Assembly (NCBI RefSeq): GCF_900445235.1
Contig: NZ_UFSM01000001.1
Span: 4,169,501-4,233,500 of the forward strand
Source: Aminobacter aminovorans
GTDB lineage: Bacteria > Pseudomonadota > Alphaproteobacteria > Rhizobiales > Rhizobiaceae
Direction: 5' to 3'
DNA length: 64,000 nucleotides
Shown: positions 1 through 8,564 of the stretch, piece by piece
Layout of the letters: the number at the start of each line of letters is the position of its first letter
How positions within the stretch are numbered: the first letter of the stretch is position 1
The notes under the pieces: generated by a model
What the model saw: the letters and a program-made list of their open reading frames with translations, nothing else
Told to the model about the DNA's origin: nothing
The model's database searches: none
Translations under genes and position numbers: made by a program

Positions 1-291
1 ATTTGCCGTCAGGCCCTTGTTGCCGCCGACAGAGGCATTGGCCTTGGCATCAGCCAGGCCCTTGCTGCCGCCGACATCGGCGTTGACGTCTGCATTGACG
101 CCGCCCGAACCACCGACGGTTGCACCGACATCGACGCCAAGTCCTCTTGAATTGCTGTTGCCGATGTCGACAGAGACGCCGAGGCCCTTGCTACGGTCGC
201 CGATGTCCAGGGCGCTGGCTGGCGCGCAGAGCGCCGCGAAAACGATACCACCCGCCAGTGTCTTGGCTATTGCCTTCGATATACTAGTCAT
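1..291 (-). CDS. Glycine-rich repetitive exported protein (3' end cut by window edge)
   Basis: Ninety-seven codons are open from an ATG at 291 to the window edge with no stop, so the C-terminus lies outside. The N-terminus is a clear Sec signal peptide: MTSISKAIAKTLAGG, then a hydrophobic stretch ending in APASA, with cleavage expected near residue 27. The mature part is a low-complexity run of short units (SKGLGVSVDIG, SRGLGVDVG, GGVNADVNADVGG, GNKGLTAN) rich in Gly, Val, Asp and Asn. This suggests a secreted or surface repeat protein of the kind rhizobia often carry. No enzymatic motif is visible. Exact function is unknown. Confidence 0.75.
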   Translation of the reverse strand, partial: MTSISKAIAKTLAGGIVFAALCAPASALDIGDRSKGLGVSVDIGNSNSRGLGVDVGATVGGSGGVNADVNADVGGSKGLADAKANASVGGNKGLTAN

Positions 292-476
292 GGATGTCTC
301 CCTGTGGTTGCCGATCACAGCACCCAGCCACGAGACTGGCTGCTGACCTAGTAACGCACCCGCGTGTCAATAAGTTTCACATTCCCCCCAGACATCTTCA
401 ACTTTTTTACTGACCACCTGAATTGCGTTACATGCAACAGTAGACGATTGAATCCTTTTAATTATGTTGGCCAGAA

Positions 477-492
477 GCATAAAATTTTATGC
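477..492. repeat. Perfect AT-rich palindrome
   Basis: GCATAAAATTTTATGC reads the same on both strands. It lies just past the dinB-type stop and about 190 bp upstream of the glycine-rich protein start, in a locally AT-rich stretch. It could be a regulator site or part of a weak bidirectional terminator; nothing decides between them. Confidence 0.4.
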
Positions 493-496
493 AACT

Positions 497-1009
497 TCAA
501 GCGAATGCTCTGCCGTCTTCGGTGCGCTGGAAATAGATCAGGTCGAGAGCTACGGATGGGCGCCCGAGAACTGTCAGGATCATGTGCGCCTGGCCGCGAT
601 GATGCGTCTGGTGGTTGAAAAGATGCATCAGCGCCGGCGCCAGCCGCTGCGAGATGGTGCGCATGTCGGTGATGGTCATGTAGGTGAAGCGGCCGGCGAA
701 CGCCTTGTCGGCGAGCGAACCGATCCACTCGACGATGCGCCTGTCCTCGGCCTGGCGCGCAGCGCGCAATCTGGCGAAGTCGGCATGGATGATGGCGTCG
801 AGCTGAGATGGCGCATCGCCCTCGCCGGTGAAACGCTTCAGCCAGACACGGTCGGCGACCAGCAGATGATTGAGCGTTCCCTTCATCGACTTGAAGACGG
901 CGCCGGTGTCGCGCTCATAGTCTTGCGTTTCGAGCTCGGCTGCTGCGTCATAGACACGCTCGTTGGCCCATTGATTATACGCCGCCAACATCATGAAATG
1001 CTGTTTCAT
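497..1009 (-). CDS. DinB-family protein
   Basis: The product is 170 aa, a normal length for the DinB/YfiT four-helix family. It shows the expected pattern of a metal-binding His in the second helix (LNHLLVADRVWLKRF, residues 46-60) and the C-terminal pair HLFNHQTHHRGQ (residues 129-140). DinB proteins are putative metal-dependent enzymes, often thiol transferases or damage-inducible proteins of unknown substrate. The ATG at 1009 was chosen because it starts the conserved MKQHFMMLAAYNQWAN segment and has an AGGGA about 8 nt upstream. The frame stays open far upstream, but that part is antisense to the GST gene. The gene is divergent from that GST. Confidence 0.85.
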   Translation of the reverse strand: MKQHFMMLAAYNQWANERVYDAAAELETQDYERDTGAVFKSMKGTLNHLLVADRVWLKRFTGEGDAPSQLDAIIHADFARLRAARQAEDRRIVEWIGSLADKAFAGRFTYMTITDMRTISQRLAPALMHLFNHQTHHRGQAHMILTVLGRPSVALDLIYFQRTEDGRAFA

Positions 1010-1072
1010 CCGATATTCCCTGAATGCTTCGAAAATCGTCTTCTTACTACAGCCCATCGGGAACAGCCGCCA

Positions 1073-1765
1073 ATGACCATTCTCCTCTACGACCTCGTCG
1101 GCAGCGATATGGCGCGCCCGTTCAGCCCGCATTGCTGGAAGGTGGCGATGGCGCTGGAGCATAAGGGGCTCGAATACCGCACCGTGCCGACGCGTTTTCT
1201 CGACGTAGCGGCGGTCGAAGGCGGCATTTCCAAAACCGTGCCTGTCATCCGCGACGGCGATCATGTGGTCGCCGATTCCTTCGCCATCGCGCTCTATCTC
1301 GAACATGCCTATCCGGATCGTCCGTCGCTGTTTGCCGGCGCCGGCGGCGAGGCCCATGCCCGCTTCGTCGAGCGCTGGTCGCAGTTGACGATCCATCCCT
1401 ATATCGGTGCTGCCGCGCTGACCGCCCTTCACGCCATGCAGGACGGGGCCAATGCCGCCTATTTCCGCGGCAGCCGGGAGCAGCGTTTCGGCAAGACGCT
1501 CGAAGAGGTGACGGCAGGGCGCGATGCCGGGCTCGCCAGCTTCAGGGCATCGCTCGAGCCGCTGCGCAGCATGCTTGCCTACCAGCCCTTTGTCGGCGGC
1601 GACGGTCCGCTGTTTGCCGACTACATCGTGTTCGGCGCGCTGCAATGGGCCCGCATCGCCATGCCCTACCGATTGCTCGACGACGCCGACCCGATCGCTG
1701 CCTGGTTTGGCCGCTGCCTCGCCCTGCATGGCGGCCTGGCTGCCCGCGTGGCTGCGGCGGCCTAG
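1073..1765 (+). CDS. Glutathione S-transferase family protein
   Basis: The 230-aa protein has an N-terminal thioredoxin-like domain (about 1-82) with a putative active-site segment PFSPHCWKV (residues 16-24), the cis-Pro loop TVPVI (55-59) and the glutathione-binding DS (68-69), followed by an all-helical C-terminal domain. It would conjugate or reduce small molecules with glutathione in the cytosol; the substrate cannot be told. The frame is open further upstream, but MTILLYDLVGSD is where GST similarity begins, so ATG 1073 is used. It diverges from the DinB gene and precedes ndk. Confidence 0.85.
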   Translation: MTILLYDLVGSDMARPFSPHCWKVAMALEHKGLEYRTVPTRFLDVAAVEGGISKTVPVIRDGDHVVADSFAIALYLEHAYPDRPSLFAGAGGEAHARFVERWSQLTIHPYIGAAALTALHAMQDGANAAYFRGSREQRFGKTLEEVTAGRDAGLASFRASLEPLRSMLAYQPFVGGDGPLFADYIVFGALQWARIAMPYRLLDDADPIAAWFGRCLALHGGLAARVAAAA

Positions 1766-1769
1766 CCCC

Positions 1770-1798
1770 TTGGCAATGCGGCGGGCGGCCTGTATAGA
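1770..1798 (+). promoter_or_regulatory. Sigma-70-like promoter for ndk
   Basis: TTGGCA (1770-1775) and TATAGA (1793-1798) are separated by exactly 17 nt and lie about 42 nt before the ndk ATG, just after the GST stop. This is a good match to a housekeeping promoter in position and spacing. Confidence 0.55.
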
Positions 1799-1839
1799 CC
1801 CCGCCACACTGCAAATCCCAGAGATCACAAGGACCAGAC

Positions 1840-2262
1840 ATGGCGATCGAACGCACATTTTCGATGATCAAGCCGGACGCAACCCGCCGCAACCTGACCG
1901 GCGCCATCACCAAGATGCTCGAAGACGCCGGCCTGCGCGTCGTCGCTTCGAAGCGCGTCTGGATGAGCCGTCGCGAGGCCGAAGGCTTCTACGCCGTCCA
2001 CAAGGATCGCCCCTTCTTCGGCGAACTGGTCGAGTTCATGTCGTCGGCTCCGACGATCGTCCAGGTGCTCGAAGGCGAGAACGCCATTGCCAAGAACCGC
2101 GAAGTGATGGGCGCCACCAATCCGGCAAACGCTGCCGAAGGCACCATCCGCAAGGTCCATGCCCTGTCGATCGGCGAAAACTCGGTGCACGGCTCGGACG
2201 CTCCCGAGACCGCCGCTGAAGAGATCGCCTACTGGTTCTCGGGCACCGAAATCGTCGGCTGA
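1840..2262 (+). CDS. ndk: Nucleoside diphosphate kinase
   Basis: The 140-aa protein has the family's usual length. It transfers the gamma-phosphate from ATP to NDPs through a phosphohistidine. The catalytic His117 lies in the signature [12 protein letters not shown], and the N-terminus [11 protein letters not shown] is canonical. ATG 1840 follows a purine-rich AAGGA. It appears monocistronic, with its own promoter upstream and a strong intrinsic terminator downstream. Confidence 0.97.
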   Translation: MAIERTFSMIKPDATRRNLTGAITKMLEDAGLRVVASKRVWMSRREAEGFYAVHKDRPFFGELVEFMSSAPTIVQVLEGENAIAKNREVMGATNPANAAEGTIRKVHALSIGENSVHGSDAPETAAEEIAYWFSGTEIVG

Positions 2263-2306
2263 TCCGGCCGGCGAACAGCGGCTGACAAGTCGCTGATCCA
2301 GAATCG

Positions 2307-2338
2307 AAAAGCCGGGGTGGGAACGCCCCGGCTTTTTG
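2307..2338. terminator. Bidirectional intrinsic terminator after ndk
   Basis: A GCCGGGG/CCCCGGC stem is flanked by an A-run on the left and a T-run on the right, so it can end transcripts from ndk (plus) and from the convergent minus-strand gene ending at 2417. Confidence 0.85.
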
Positions 2339-2416
2339 TTTGGCCGCTGACATGTTTCCGCTTTTCTTCGGCGCGCTCACGTCCAGAGGCAACGCCGTCA
2401 AGGACGACCGCCGCAT

Positions 2417-2854
2417 CTATTGCAAGACAAAGCGCTTCTGCTCTTGCTCGACACGTTCCGGTGGATGGCAACCTTTTGCCCAGCCATAGCTCATTGCGGT
2501 TCCACGAAACTTTCCCTGGAATTCGTCGACCGACCACTGGAGCAAGGCTCCTCGCCAGAACATGCCTGCCAGCTTCTTGCAGCCGAACCGGACACATCCG
2601 AGTTGCACGGTATCGGAAGGCCCACAGGTAAAGCCGGATGCCTGCAGCTTGCCGGCCAGGAGCGCCCGATTGCCGTTTGCTTCACTTGCCAGCTGGTCCA
2701 CCCATTGCTCAAAATCGGCAACGCGAAGCGGCGGTTGATCGTCAGCCCTTGCTCCCGCCGCGCTGGCGAGGCAACACCAGGCAGACCCACACCGAATGAT
2801 CAGCAACCGATAGATACGATATGTGTTCACGAGGCACTTCTCGTCTCGGTTCAC
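2417..2854 (-). CDS. Hypothetical exported cysteine-containing protein
   Basis: The 145-aa frame begins at a GTG (2854). It has a short charged start, a hydrophobic segment and an Ala-rich cleavage-like site (ASAAGARA|DDQ, near residue 38). The mature part has several cysteines (FTCGPSD, LGCVRFGCKK, AKGCHPP), which suggests disulphide bonding in the periplasm. It is convergent with ndk and shares its bidirectional terminator. I do not recognise a family. Start choice is uncertain. Confidence 0.6.
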   Translation of the reverse strand: MNRDEKCLVNTYRIYRLLIIRCGSAWCCLASAAGARADDQPPLRVADFEQWVDQLASEANGNRALLAGKLQASGFTCGPSDTVQLGCVRFGCKKLAGMFWRGALLQWSVDEFQGKFRGTAMSYGWAKGCHPPERVEQEQKRFVLQ

Positions 2855-2940
2855 AACCCGGCTTCATGCCCGCCAGACATTTCAATGGCTTGGCGGCATT
2901 GGCGACGAAACCGATTCAATCCGTTGTGAAATTGATTCAA

Positions 2941-3708
2941 TCAGCCGCCGGCGCCGAAACGCAATATGTCCTTGCCGTCCTTGTCCGCCACCAGCAACTT
3001 GCCCTCAACGATCCTGAAGCTGGCAGCGCGCTCGAGTGCCTGGTGGAACCTGTGCTCCTGGTCCATCACCGCCTGCTCGCAGGCCATCTCGGTCGAGCCC
3101 ATCTGGCCAAAGGCCACCTTGTCGCCGTCGACCTTGGCGCTGCCGAAGAAGCCGTTGCAGCCGCCGCGACCCGACACCTTGCCGTCCGTGCCGATGCGCA
3201 GCGTCGGCCTGGCCTTGTCATGCGCGGCTGCGCCGTCGATGTCCTCGGCAACCCAGTCGCGCTCAAAAATCGTGACCTCCGCGGTGGCGGCGGACTGGCG
3301 GACCATCTTGACCTCAATCGTCTGCGGTCCCGCCGTCAGCGGATCGAGCGTATGGCTGACGTCATTGATGAACCAGAGCTGGTCATCGACGCTGATGCGG
3401 GCCTGCAAGGCGTAGGTCATGTTGGTCTTGATCGCGGTGGGATCGAAGGGGATGGCAAACCTGATCGGCACCTGGCCTGCCGGATCGATCTTCTGCTCGC
3501 CGAGGATCCGGGCCGGCGCGTCGGCGAGCGAGACATCGGCAAGCTGTACCGAAAGCACCGCATTCGCAGGCAGGGCGATGCGCTCCCGATAGAGCACCTC
3601 GCCGGTGACCAGGGTATCGTCAGCCGTTGCCACGGCTGGAACCGCGAGCATGCCGACGACCAGCGGCATGAAGCCGAACATCACAAATTCCGCGAGCTTG
3701 CCGAGCAA
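2941..3708 (-). CDS. YbaY/YscW-type domain plus META domain exported protein
   Basis: The 255-aa protein has a hydrophobic signal segment (about 10-29, ending AVATADD). A YbaY-like beta domain follows (about 33-125: VTGEVLYRERIALPANAVLSV, then a DQLWFINDVSHTL segment). The C-terminal META/HslJ domain (about 148-255) carries GRGGCNGFFG and MACEQAVMDQE. META proteins include the heat-shock lipoprotein HslJ; YbaY-type proteins are outer-membrane associated. The combination is a known exported architecture without a settled function. The start is TTG 3708; an in-frame ATG nine codons on is an alternative. Confidence 0.8.
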   Translation of the reverse strand: MLGKLAEFVMFGFMPLVVGMLAVPAVATADDTLVTGEVLYRERIALPANAVLSVQLADVSLADAPARILGEQKIDPAGQVPIRFAIPFDPTAIKTNMTYALQARISVDDQLWFINDVSHTLDPLTAGPQTIEVKMVRQSAATAEVTIFERDWVAEDIDGAAAHDKARPTLRIGTDGKVSGRGGCNGFFGSAKVDGDKVAFGQMGSTEMACEQAVMDQEHRFHQALERAASFRIVEGKLLVADKDGKDILRFGAGG

Positions 3709-3856
3709 GGCAGCCTCCCCGTTTCAGTTGTTGCCAGGGCGCGCGAGGCGCCGTCCATCTGTTCCCGAGACTGCGAAGCCGCGGGGCATCAGCGCCAAAA
3801 CGGCAAAGGAATACGGTGGTTCGATGGCCGCCGAGAGCAATCGCGGCCGCTATCGA

Positions 3857-4324
3857 TCAGGACTTCGCCCAGCGGGCAGCAGCGGCGTCGTCGCTTTCCT
3901 TGGCGTCGACCCAGCTGCCTTCGCTGCCGTCGATCAGGTGTTCCTTCTTCCAGAACGGGGCGCGCGACTTGAGATAGTCCATCAGGAAGCTTGCCGCCTC
4001 GAAGGCGGCCTGCCGGTGCCTGGAGGCAGCGACGACCAGCACGATGTTCTCGCCCGGCCTGATCTTGCCGAAGCGGTGGATGGCGGTGATGCCGGCCAGC
4101 GGCCAGCGCGCCAGCGCGTCGTTGGCGATGCGCGTGATCTCGGCCTCGGCCATGCCGGGATAATGTTCGAGTTCAAGTGCGGCCAGGCTGCCGGCCTCGT
4201 CGCGGCAGAGACCGGTGAAGGTGACGACCGCACCGACATCCGCCCTGCCCTGCGTCAACAGCGCGATCTCGGCGGCAACGTCGAAATCGGTCGCCTGGAT
4301 GCGCACCATCGGCGCGACGGCCAT
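3857..4324 (-). CDS. moaE: Molybdopterin synthase catalytic subunit
   Basis: The 155-aa product matches MoaE. Signatures include VVTFTGLCRD near the N-terminus, ELEHYPGMAE, RIHRFGKI-like and GENIVLV segments, and the active-site region MDYLKSRAPFWKKEHL whose lysines act in dithiolene formation. With MoaD it converts cyclic pyranopterin monophosphate to molybdopterin in the cytosol. It starts 5 nt after moaD ends, so the two are co-transcribed and probably translationally coupled. Confidence 0.95.
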   Translation of the reverse strand: MAVAPMVRIQATDFDVAAEIALLTQGRADVGAVVTFTGLCRDEAGSLAALELEHYPGMAEAEITRIANDALARWPLAGITAIHRFGKIRPGENIVLVVAASRHRQAAFEAASFLMDYLKSRAPFWKKEHLIDGSEGSWVDAKESDDAAAARWAKS

Positions 4325-4329
4325 CTGTT

Positions 4330-4584
4330 TCAGCCGCCCGTCATCGGCGGAAACAGCGCGATCTCACGCGCGCCGCCGATCGGCTCGCGGTGATCGACAT
4401 GCTCCTGGTTGATCGCAACCCGGATCACCTCGGGGTGCTGCAGGGCGCTTTCGAATTCCTCGCCGCGCGACTTGAGCCACAGCAAAAGCTCCCGCACCGT
4501 CTTGACGTCGGCGGGCAGCTCGACCTCTTCTTCGGCCTTGCCGATGCGCTCGCGCACCCAGGCGAAATAGATGAGCTTGGTCAT
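4330..4584 (-). CDS. moaD: Molybdopterin synthase sulfur-carrier subunit
   Basis: This is an 84-aa ubiquitin-like protein ending in the diagnostic Gly-Gly (FPPMTGG). Its C-terminal thiocarboxylate donates sulfur to MoaE. The length is typical. It sits between pgsA (4-nt gap) and moaE (5-nt gap), inside the uvrC-pgsA-moaD-moaE run. Confidence 0.95.
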   Translation of the reverse strand: MTKLIYFAWVRERIGKAEEEVELPADVKTVRELLLWLKSRGEEFESALQHPEVIRVAINQEHVDHREPIGGAREIALFPPMTGG

Positions 4585-4588
4585 GGTC

Positions 4589-5185
4589 TCACTCGTCCAT
4601 GATGTGCTTCAGGCCGGCGCGGAAATAGTCGTAGCCGGTATAGAGCGTCACCAGGGCTGCGATCCACAACAGCACGAGGCCGACCTGGGTGGTCAGCGGG
4701 AAGACCTTGTCGCCGGCCGGGCCGGCGAGCAGGAAGGCGATGGCCACCATCTGGATCGCCGTCTTCCACTTGGCAAGCTGGGTCACCGGCACGCTGACCT
4801 TCAGCGCGGCGAGATATTCACGCAGGCCCGAGACCAGGATCTCGCGGCACAGGATGATGATCGCCGCCCATAGCGACCAGCCGGCGATGCCGCCGCGATG
4901 GTCGGTATCGGCGGCAAGCAACAGCAGGCAGGTGGCGACAAGCAGCTTGTCGGCGATCGGATCGAGCATGCGGCCGATATTCGAGGTCTGCTTCCAGGCG
5001 CGCGCCAGGTAGCCGTCGAGATAGTCGGTGACGCTGGCGGCAATGAAGATGACGAGCGCGCTCCAGCGGGCGAAGTCGCTCGACTTCAACGTGCCCTCGA
5101 GGAAGAAGCACAATACGACCAGCGGCACGGCCACGATGCGCGCGTAGGTCAGCATGTTGGGCAGATTGAATGCGCGCTGGGCCAT
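4589..5185 (-). CDS. pgsA: CDP-diacylglycerol-glycerol-3-phosphate 3-phosphatidyltransferase
   Basis: This 198-aa integral membrane enzyme makes phosphatidylglycerophosphate, the committed step to PG and cardiolipin. The CDP-alcohol phosphotransferase motif (D-G-x2-A-R-x8-G-x3-D-x3-D) is present as DYLDGYLARAW followed by IGRMLDPIADKL. Several hydrophobic helices surround it. It lies 104 nt downstream of uvrC, an arrangement also seen in E. coli, and leads directly into moaD. Confidence 0.95.
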   Translation of the reverse strand: MAQRAFNLPNMLTYARIVAVPLVVLCFFLEGTLKSSDFARWSALVIFIAASVTDYLDGYLARAWKQTSNIGRMLDPIADKLLVATCLLLLAADTDHRGGIAGWSLWAAIIILCREILVSGLREYLAALKVSVPVTQLAKWKTAIQMVAIAFLLAGPAGDKVFPLTTQVGLVLLWIAALVTLYTGYDYFRAGLKHIMDE

Positions 5186-5289
5186 GGTGTCTTATGCTCT
5201 TTCGTCTGCCGTAGTGAAATCAGAACGGGGGCGTGGGGGTCAACTGTCTATCGATAGCCCGAGCGGACGCCGGACGACAATTCTCATGA

Positions 5290-7386
5290 TCACCCATTAT
5301 CGTGAAAATGGTTGTAAACAAGGCGCGCGATCGATTCCGAGATGCCCTCGACGGCCATCAGGTCGTCGACAGCCGCCCGGCTCACCGCCTTTGCGGTGCC
5401 GAAGGCCAGAAGCAGCGCGCGCTTGCGACTCGGCCCGATGCCGCCGATCTCGTCGAGCGGGTTCTTGACCATCTCCTTCTTGCGCCGTGCCCGGTGCGAA
5501 CCGATGGCGAAGCGGTGCGCCTCGTCGCGCAGGCGCTGGACGAAATAGAGCACGGGGTCGCGCACCGGCAGCGAGAACGACTCCTTGCCCCTGACGAAGA
5601 AACGCTCGCGGCCCGCCTCGCGGTCCTGGCCCTTGGCGACGCCGATGGCAATGACGCGGTCCTCGATGCCGAGTTCGGCCAGCATGGCGCGCACCGCCGT
5701 CATCTGGCCCTGGCCGCCGTCGATGAGGATGACGTCGGGCCATGCCGGAAACGCCCCTGCATCCTCGATACCTGCATCCTCGATACCCGCATCCTGATCC
5801 ATGGCGGCCGCTTCCACCGGCTGGTCGCCGCCATGCTCCTTGAGCAGGCGCGAAAAGCGGCGCGTCATCACTTCGCGCATCATGCCGAAGTCGTCGCCGG
5901 GGGTGATGTCGGTCGAGCGGATGTTGAACTTGCGGTACTGGTTCTTGACGAAGCCTTCGGGGCCGGCGACCACCATGCCGCCGACGGCATTGGTGCCCAT
6001 GATGTGCGAGTTGTCGTAGACCTCGATGCGCACCGGCGGCTTGTCCAGCCCGAAGGTCTGGGCAAAGCCTTCGAGCAGCCGCGCCTGGGTCGACGTTTCC
6101 GCCAGCCTGCGGCCGAGCGCCTCGCGGGCGTTCTGCACGGCGTGGTCGACGATGTCCTTCTTCTCGCCGCGCTGCGGCACCGAGATCGCCACCTTGTGGC
6201 CGGCGCGGGTGGACAGCGCTTCGGCGAGCAGTTGCTGCTCCTCGACGGCATGCGACAAGAGGATCGCCCGCGGCGACGGCTTGTCGTCATAGAACTGGGC
6301 GAGGAACGAGCCGAGCACTTCGGCTGCCTCCAGCGACGGGTCGGCCTTGGGGAAATAGGCGCGGTTGCCCCAGTTCTGGCCGGTGCGGAAGAAGAACACC
6401 TGGATGCCGGTCTGCCCGCCCTCCTGATGGATGGCGAAGACATCGGCCTCGTCGATGGTCTGCGGGTTGATGCCCTGATGGCTCTGCACATGCGACAGCG
6501 CCGCCAGGCGGTCGCGATAGACGGCGGCGCGTTCGAAATCGAGATCCTCGGCCGCCTGCTGCATCTGGCCCGAAATCTCGGTCTTCACCTTCTGGCTGCG
6601 GCCGGAGAGGAAGTCCTTGGCCTCCTGCACCAGCTCGTCATAACCCTCGCGCGAAATCTCGCCGGTGCAAGGGGCCGCACAACGCTTGATCTGGAACAGC
6701 AGGCACGGCCGGGTGCGGTTGTCGAAGAACGAGTCGGTGCAGCTGCGCAGCAGGAAGGCGCGCTGCAGCGAGTTGATGGTGCGGCCGACCGCCTGCGCCG
6801 AGGCGAACGGCCCGAAATAGTCGCCGCCCTTGCGCGAGCGCGCGCCGCGATGCTTGTAGATGCCGGGCGCGGTGTGGTCGCTGGTCAGCATGATGTAGGG
6901 AAACGACTTGTCGTCGCGCATCAAGACGTTGAAGCGCGGCCTGAGGCGCTTGATCAGGTTTGCTTCGAGCAGCAGCGCCTCGATCTCGGTGCGGGTGACG
7001 ACGAACTCCATCGTCGCCGTCTCGCGCACCATCTTGCCGATGCGGTTGGTGTGGAAGCGCCCCTGCGCATAGTTGGTGACGCGCTTCTTGAGGCTGCGCG
7101 CCTTGCCGACATACAGCACGTCGCCGGCGGCATTCATCATGCGGTAGACGCCGGGCGCATTGGGCAGCCGCTTGACCAGCGTCTGGATCACCTCGGCGCC
7201 GACCATGCCGTCGGCGTCGCTGGCATGCGCGGTCCAGTCTATGGCGGTGAAAGGCAGGTCCGGACCGGCCGAGACGACAATCTCTTCCGCCGCCTCGTCG
7301 TCATCGAGCTCTGCGTCGGGCATGTCTTCGGCAGCCTTGCCGCCCTTGCGGAGGCCGGTGCCGGTATCGGAATGGCGTGGACTCAT
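5290..7386 (-). CDS. uvrC: Excinuclease ABC subunit C
   Basis: The 698-aa protein makes both incisions in UvrABC nucleotide excision repair. It has the GIY-YIG-type N-terminal nuclease ([10 protein letters not shown] at 76-85 and [12 protein letters not shown] at 91-102), a UVR domain ([20 protein letters not shown]), the RNase H-like endonuclease domain with [10 protein letters not shown], and C-terminal helix-hairpin-helix motifs ([14 protein letters not shown] and [10 protein letters not shown]). It is longer than E. coli UvrC because of a ~70-aa N-terminal extension. The 15-bp repeat at 5756-5800 adds a small acidic insertion. Its ATG overlaps the stop of the upstream SDR gene (ATGA). Confidence 0.97.
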   Translation of the reverse strand: MSPRHSDTGTGLRKGGKAAEDMPDAELDDDEAAEEIVVSAGPDLPFTAIDWTAHASDADGMVGAEVIQTLVKRLPNAPGVYRMMNAAGDVLYVGKARSLKKRVTNYAQGRFHTNRIGKMVRETATMEFVVTRTEIEALLLEANLIKRLRPRFNVLMRDDKSFPYIMLTSDHTAPGIYKHRGARSRKGGDYFGPFASAQAVGRTINSLQRAFLLRSCTDSFFDNRTRPCLLFQIKRCAAPCTGEISREGYDELVQEAKDFLSGRSQKVKTEISGQMQQAAEDLDFERAAVYRDRLAALSHVQSHQGINPQTIDEADVFAIHQEGGQTGIQVFFFRTGQNWGNRAYFPKADPSLEAAEVLGSFLAQFYDDKPSPRAILLSHAVEEQQLLAEALSTRAGHKVAISVPQRGEKKDIVDHAVQNAREALGRRLAETSTQARLLEGFAQTFGLDKPPVRIEVYDNSHIMGTNAVGGMVVAGPEGFVKNQYRKFNIRSTDITPGDDFGMMREVMTRRFSRLLKEHGGDQPVEAAAMDQDAGIEDAGIEDAGAFPAWPDVILIDGGQGQMTAVRAMLAELGIEDRVIAIGVAKGQDREAGRERFFVRGKESFSLPVRDPVLYFVQRLRDEAHRFAIGSHRARRKKEMVKNPLDEIGGIGPSRKRALLLAFGTAKAVSRAAVDDLMAVEGISESIARLVYNHFHDNG
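5756..5800 (-). repeat. In-frame 15-bp triplication inside uvrC
   Basis: Two identical 15-bp units (5756-5770, 5771-5785) and a third degenerate one (5786-5800) encode DAGIE repeated in the linker before the nuclease core. Because 15 is a multiple of 3, unit gain or loss would keep the frame. Confidence 0.85.
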
Positions 7387-8147
7387 TCCACCATGCCTGT
7401 CACGTCGGGCGTCTGCCAGGCAAGATGCTGTCCGCCGTCCAGCGCGATCATCTGGCCGGTCACCGACCGCGACTGCCAGAGATAGCGGATCGTCGCGCCG
7501 AATTCCGCCAGTGCCGGCCCGTGCTTGAGGATCAGCCCGTCGAGCTGGGCTGCAAAGGCGGCGGCATCCTGGCGCGAGCTCGGCAGCGTCGGGCCGGGTC
7601 CGATGGCATTGACGCGAATCCTAGGCGCCAGCGCCTGCGCCATCGTCCTGGTCGCCGCCCACATCGCCGCCTTCGACAGCGAATAGGAGAAATATTGCGG
7701 CGTCGGCTTGAGCACGCGCTGGTCGATCATGTTGACGATCAGGCCTTCGGCGCCCTCGGGCAGGGCCGCGGCGAAATTCTTGGCCAGCAATGCCGGCGTC
7801 TTCACATGCAGGGCGAAATGCCTGTCCCACACCTCCCAGCCGAAATCGGTGACCGAATCGACTTCGAAGGCCGACGCATTGTTGACCAGCAGCGAGATCG
7901 GCCCGAGCCTGGCTGCGGCATCGGCGACAAGGCCGTCCACCGACACCATGTCGGCGAGGTCGGCCTGGACGACGACGGCCCTGCCGCCGCCGGCATTGAT
8001 GGTGGCGGCGAGATCGTCGGCGGCCTTGCGCGCATGGTTGCAATGGATGGCAACGCCAAAGCCATGCGCGGCAAGGTCTTCGACGATGGCGCGGCCGATG
8101 CGCTTGGCCCCACCCGTCACCAGCACGTTGCCTGCCATGTCAGCCAT
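7383..8147 (-). CDS. SDR oxidoreductase of pteridine-reductase/FolM type
   Basis: This is a 254-aa short-chain dehydrogenase. The cofactor motif is TGGAKRIG (11-18), with NNAS at 89-92. The catalytic residues follow the pteridine-reductase pattern: Asp142 (NMIDQR) in place of the usual Ser, with Tyr155 and Lys159 (YSLSK), the same 13-residue Asp-Tyr spacing as PTR1. It therefore probably reduces dihydropterins with NADPH rather than being a generic SDR. That assignment is an inference from the motif. It overlaps uvrC by 4 bp and is translationally coupled to it. Confidence 0.85.
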   Translation of the reverse strand: MADMAGNVLVTGGAKRIGRAIVEDLAAHGFGVAIHCNHARKAADDLAATINAGGGRAVVVQADLADMVSVDGLVADAAARLGPISLLVNNASAFEVDSVTDFGWEVWDRHFALHVKTPALLAKNFAAALPEGAEGLIVNMIDQRVLKPTPQYFSYSLSKAAMWAATRTMAQALAPRIRVNAIGPGPTLPSSRQDAAAFAAQLDGLILKHGPALAEFGATIRYLWQSRSVTGQMIALDGGQHLAWQTPDVTGMVE

Positions 8148-8564
8148 CCAGTCGTCCTCTCCTGCTATCCGCCAGCTTCCGCAAAGCCAGGCTTCGGCTA
8201 CCTCTTGGTAACCTCTGTAAAAAGCCGTTCATCGATCTGGCGGCAATGTGGCGAATGCCTGCGATACCGCCCGAAAACCTGCCGGCGAAGCAGGCCGGCA
8301 TGCGAGATATAGAACGCCCAATCCCTTGTACCAAGCGGCTTCAGGCAAATGGCTGGCAAAGCTCCTGACACGGCTGTTGCACGCATGCAACGTCACGCTT
8401 CAGCCTCATTTGCGCCGGGCAATCACCCAACTTCAGGTTCGGTTCAGCCGCATTTCGACACGACATTCGGAACTGTTCGGCGCCCAGCCCGTTTCTCCCC
8501 CCGGACGGGCTAGGGGCGCCAGTTAAAAAAGAGCCAGTGTGTAGTTGGCTTAAGGAGTAAAACA
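8148..8564. other. Divergent intergenic region, SDR / porin
   Basis: This 417-bp region lies between divergent genes and has no convincing ORF. It must hold promoters for the SDR-uvrC operon and for the porin. The porin side contains the hairpin at 8479-8520 and a strong AAGGAG Shine-Dalgarno (SD) sequence 7 nt before the porin ATG. Confidence 0.6.
8479..8520 (+). promoter_or_regulatory. Stable hairpin in the porin 5' leader
   Basis: GGCGCCC-AGCCCGT (8479-8492) pairs with ACGGGCT (505-511 of the 8 kb block) and GGGCGCC (8514-8520). This makes 14 GC-rich pairs with a 2-nt bulge and a 12-nt C-rich loop. It is not followed by a T-run, so it is more likely an mRNA-stabilising or regulatory 5' element than a terminator. 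Confidence 0.5.

Noticed and set aside
5302..7485. A 727-codon plus-strand frame
   Set aside because: Antisense shadow of uvrC, which has unmistakable domains; the frame has no recognisable protein sequence.
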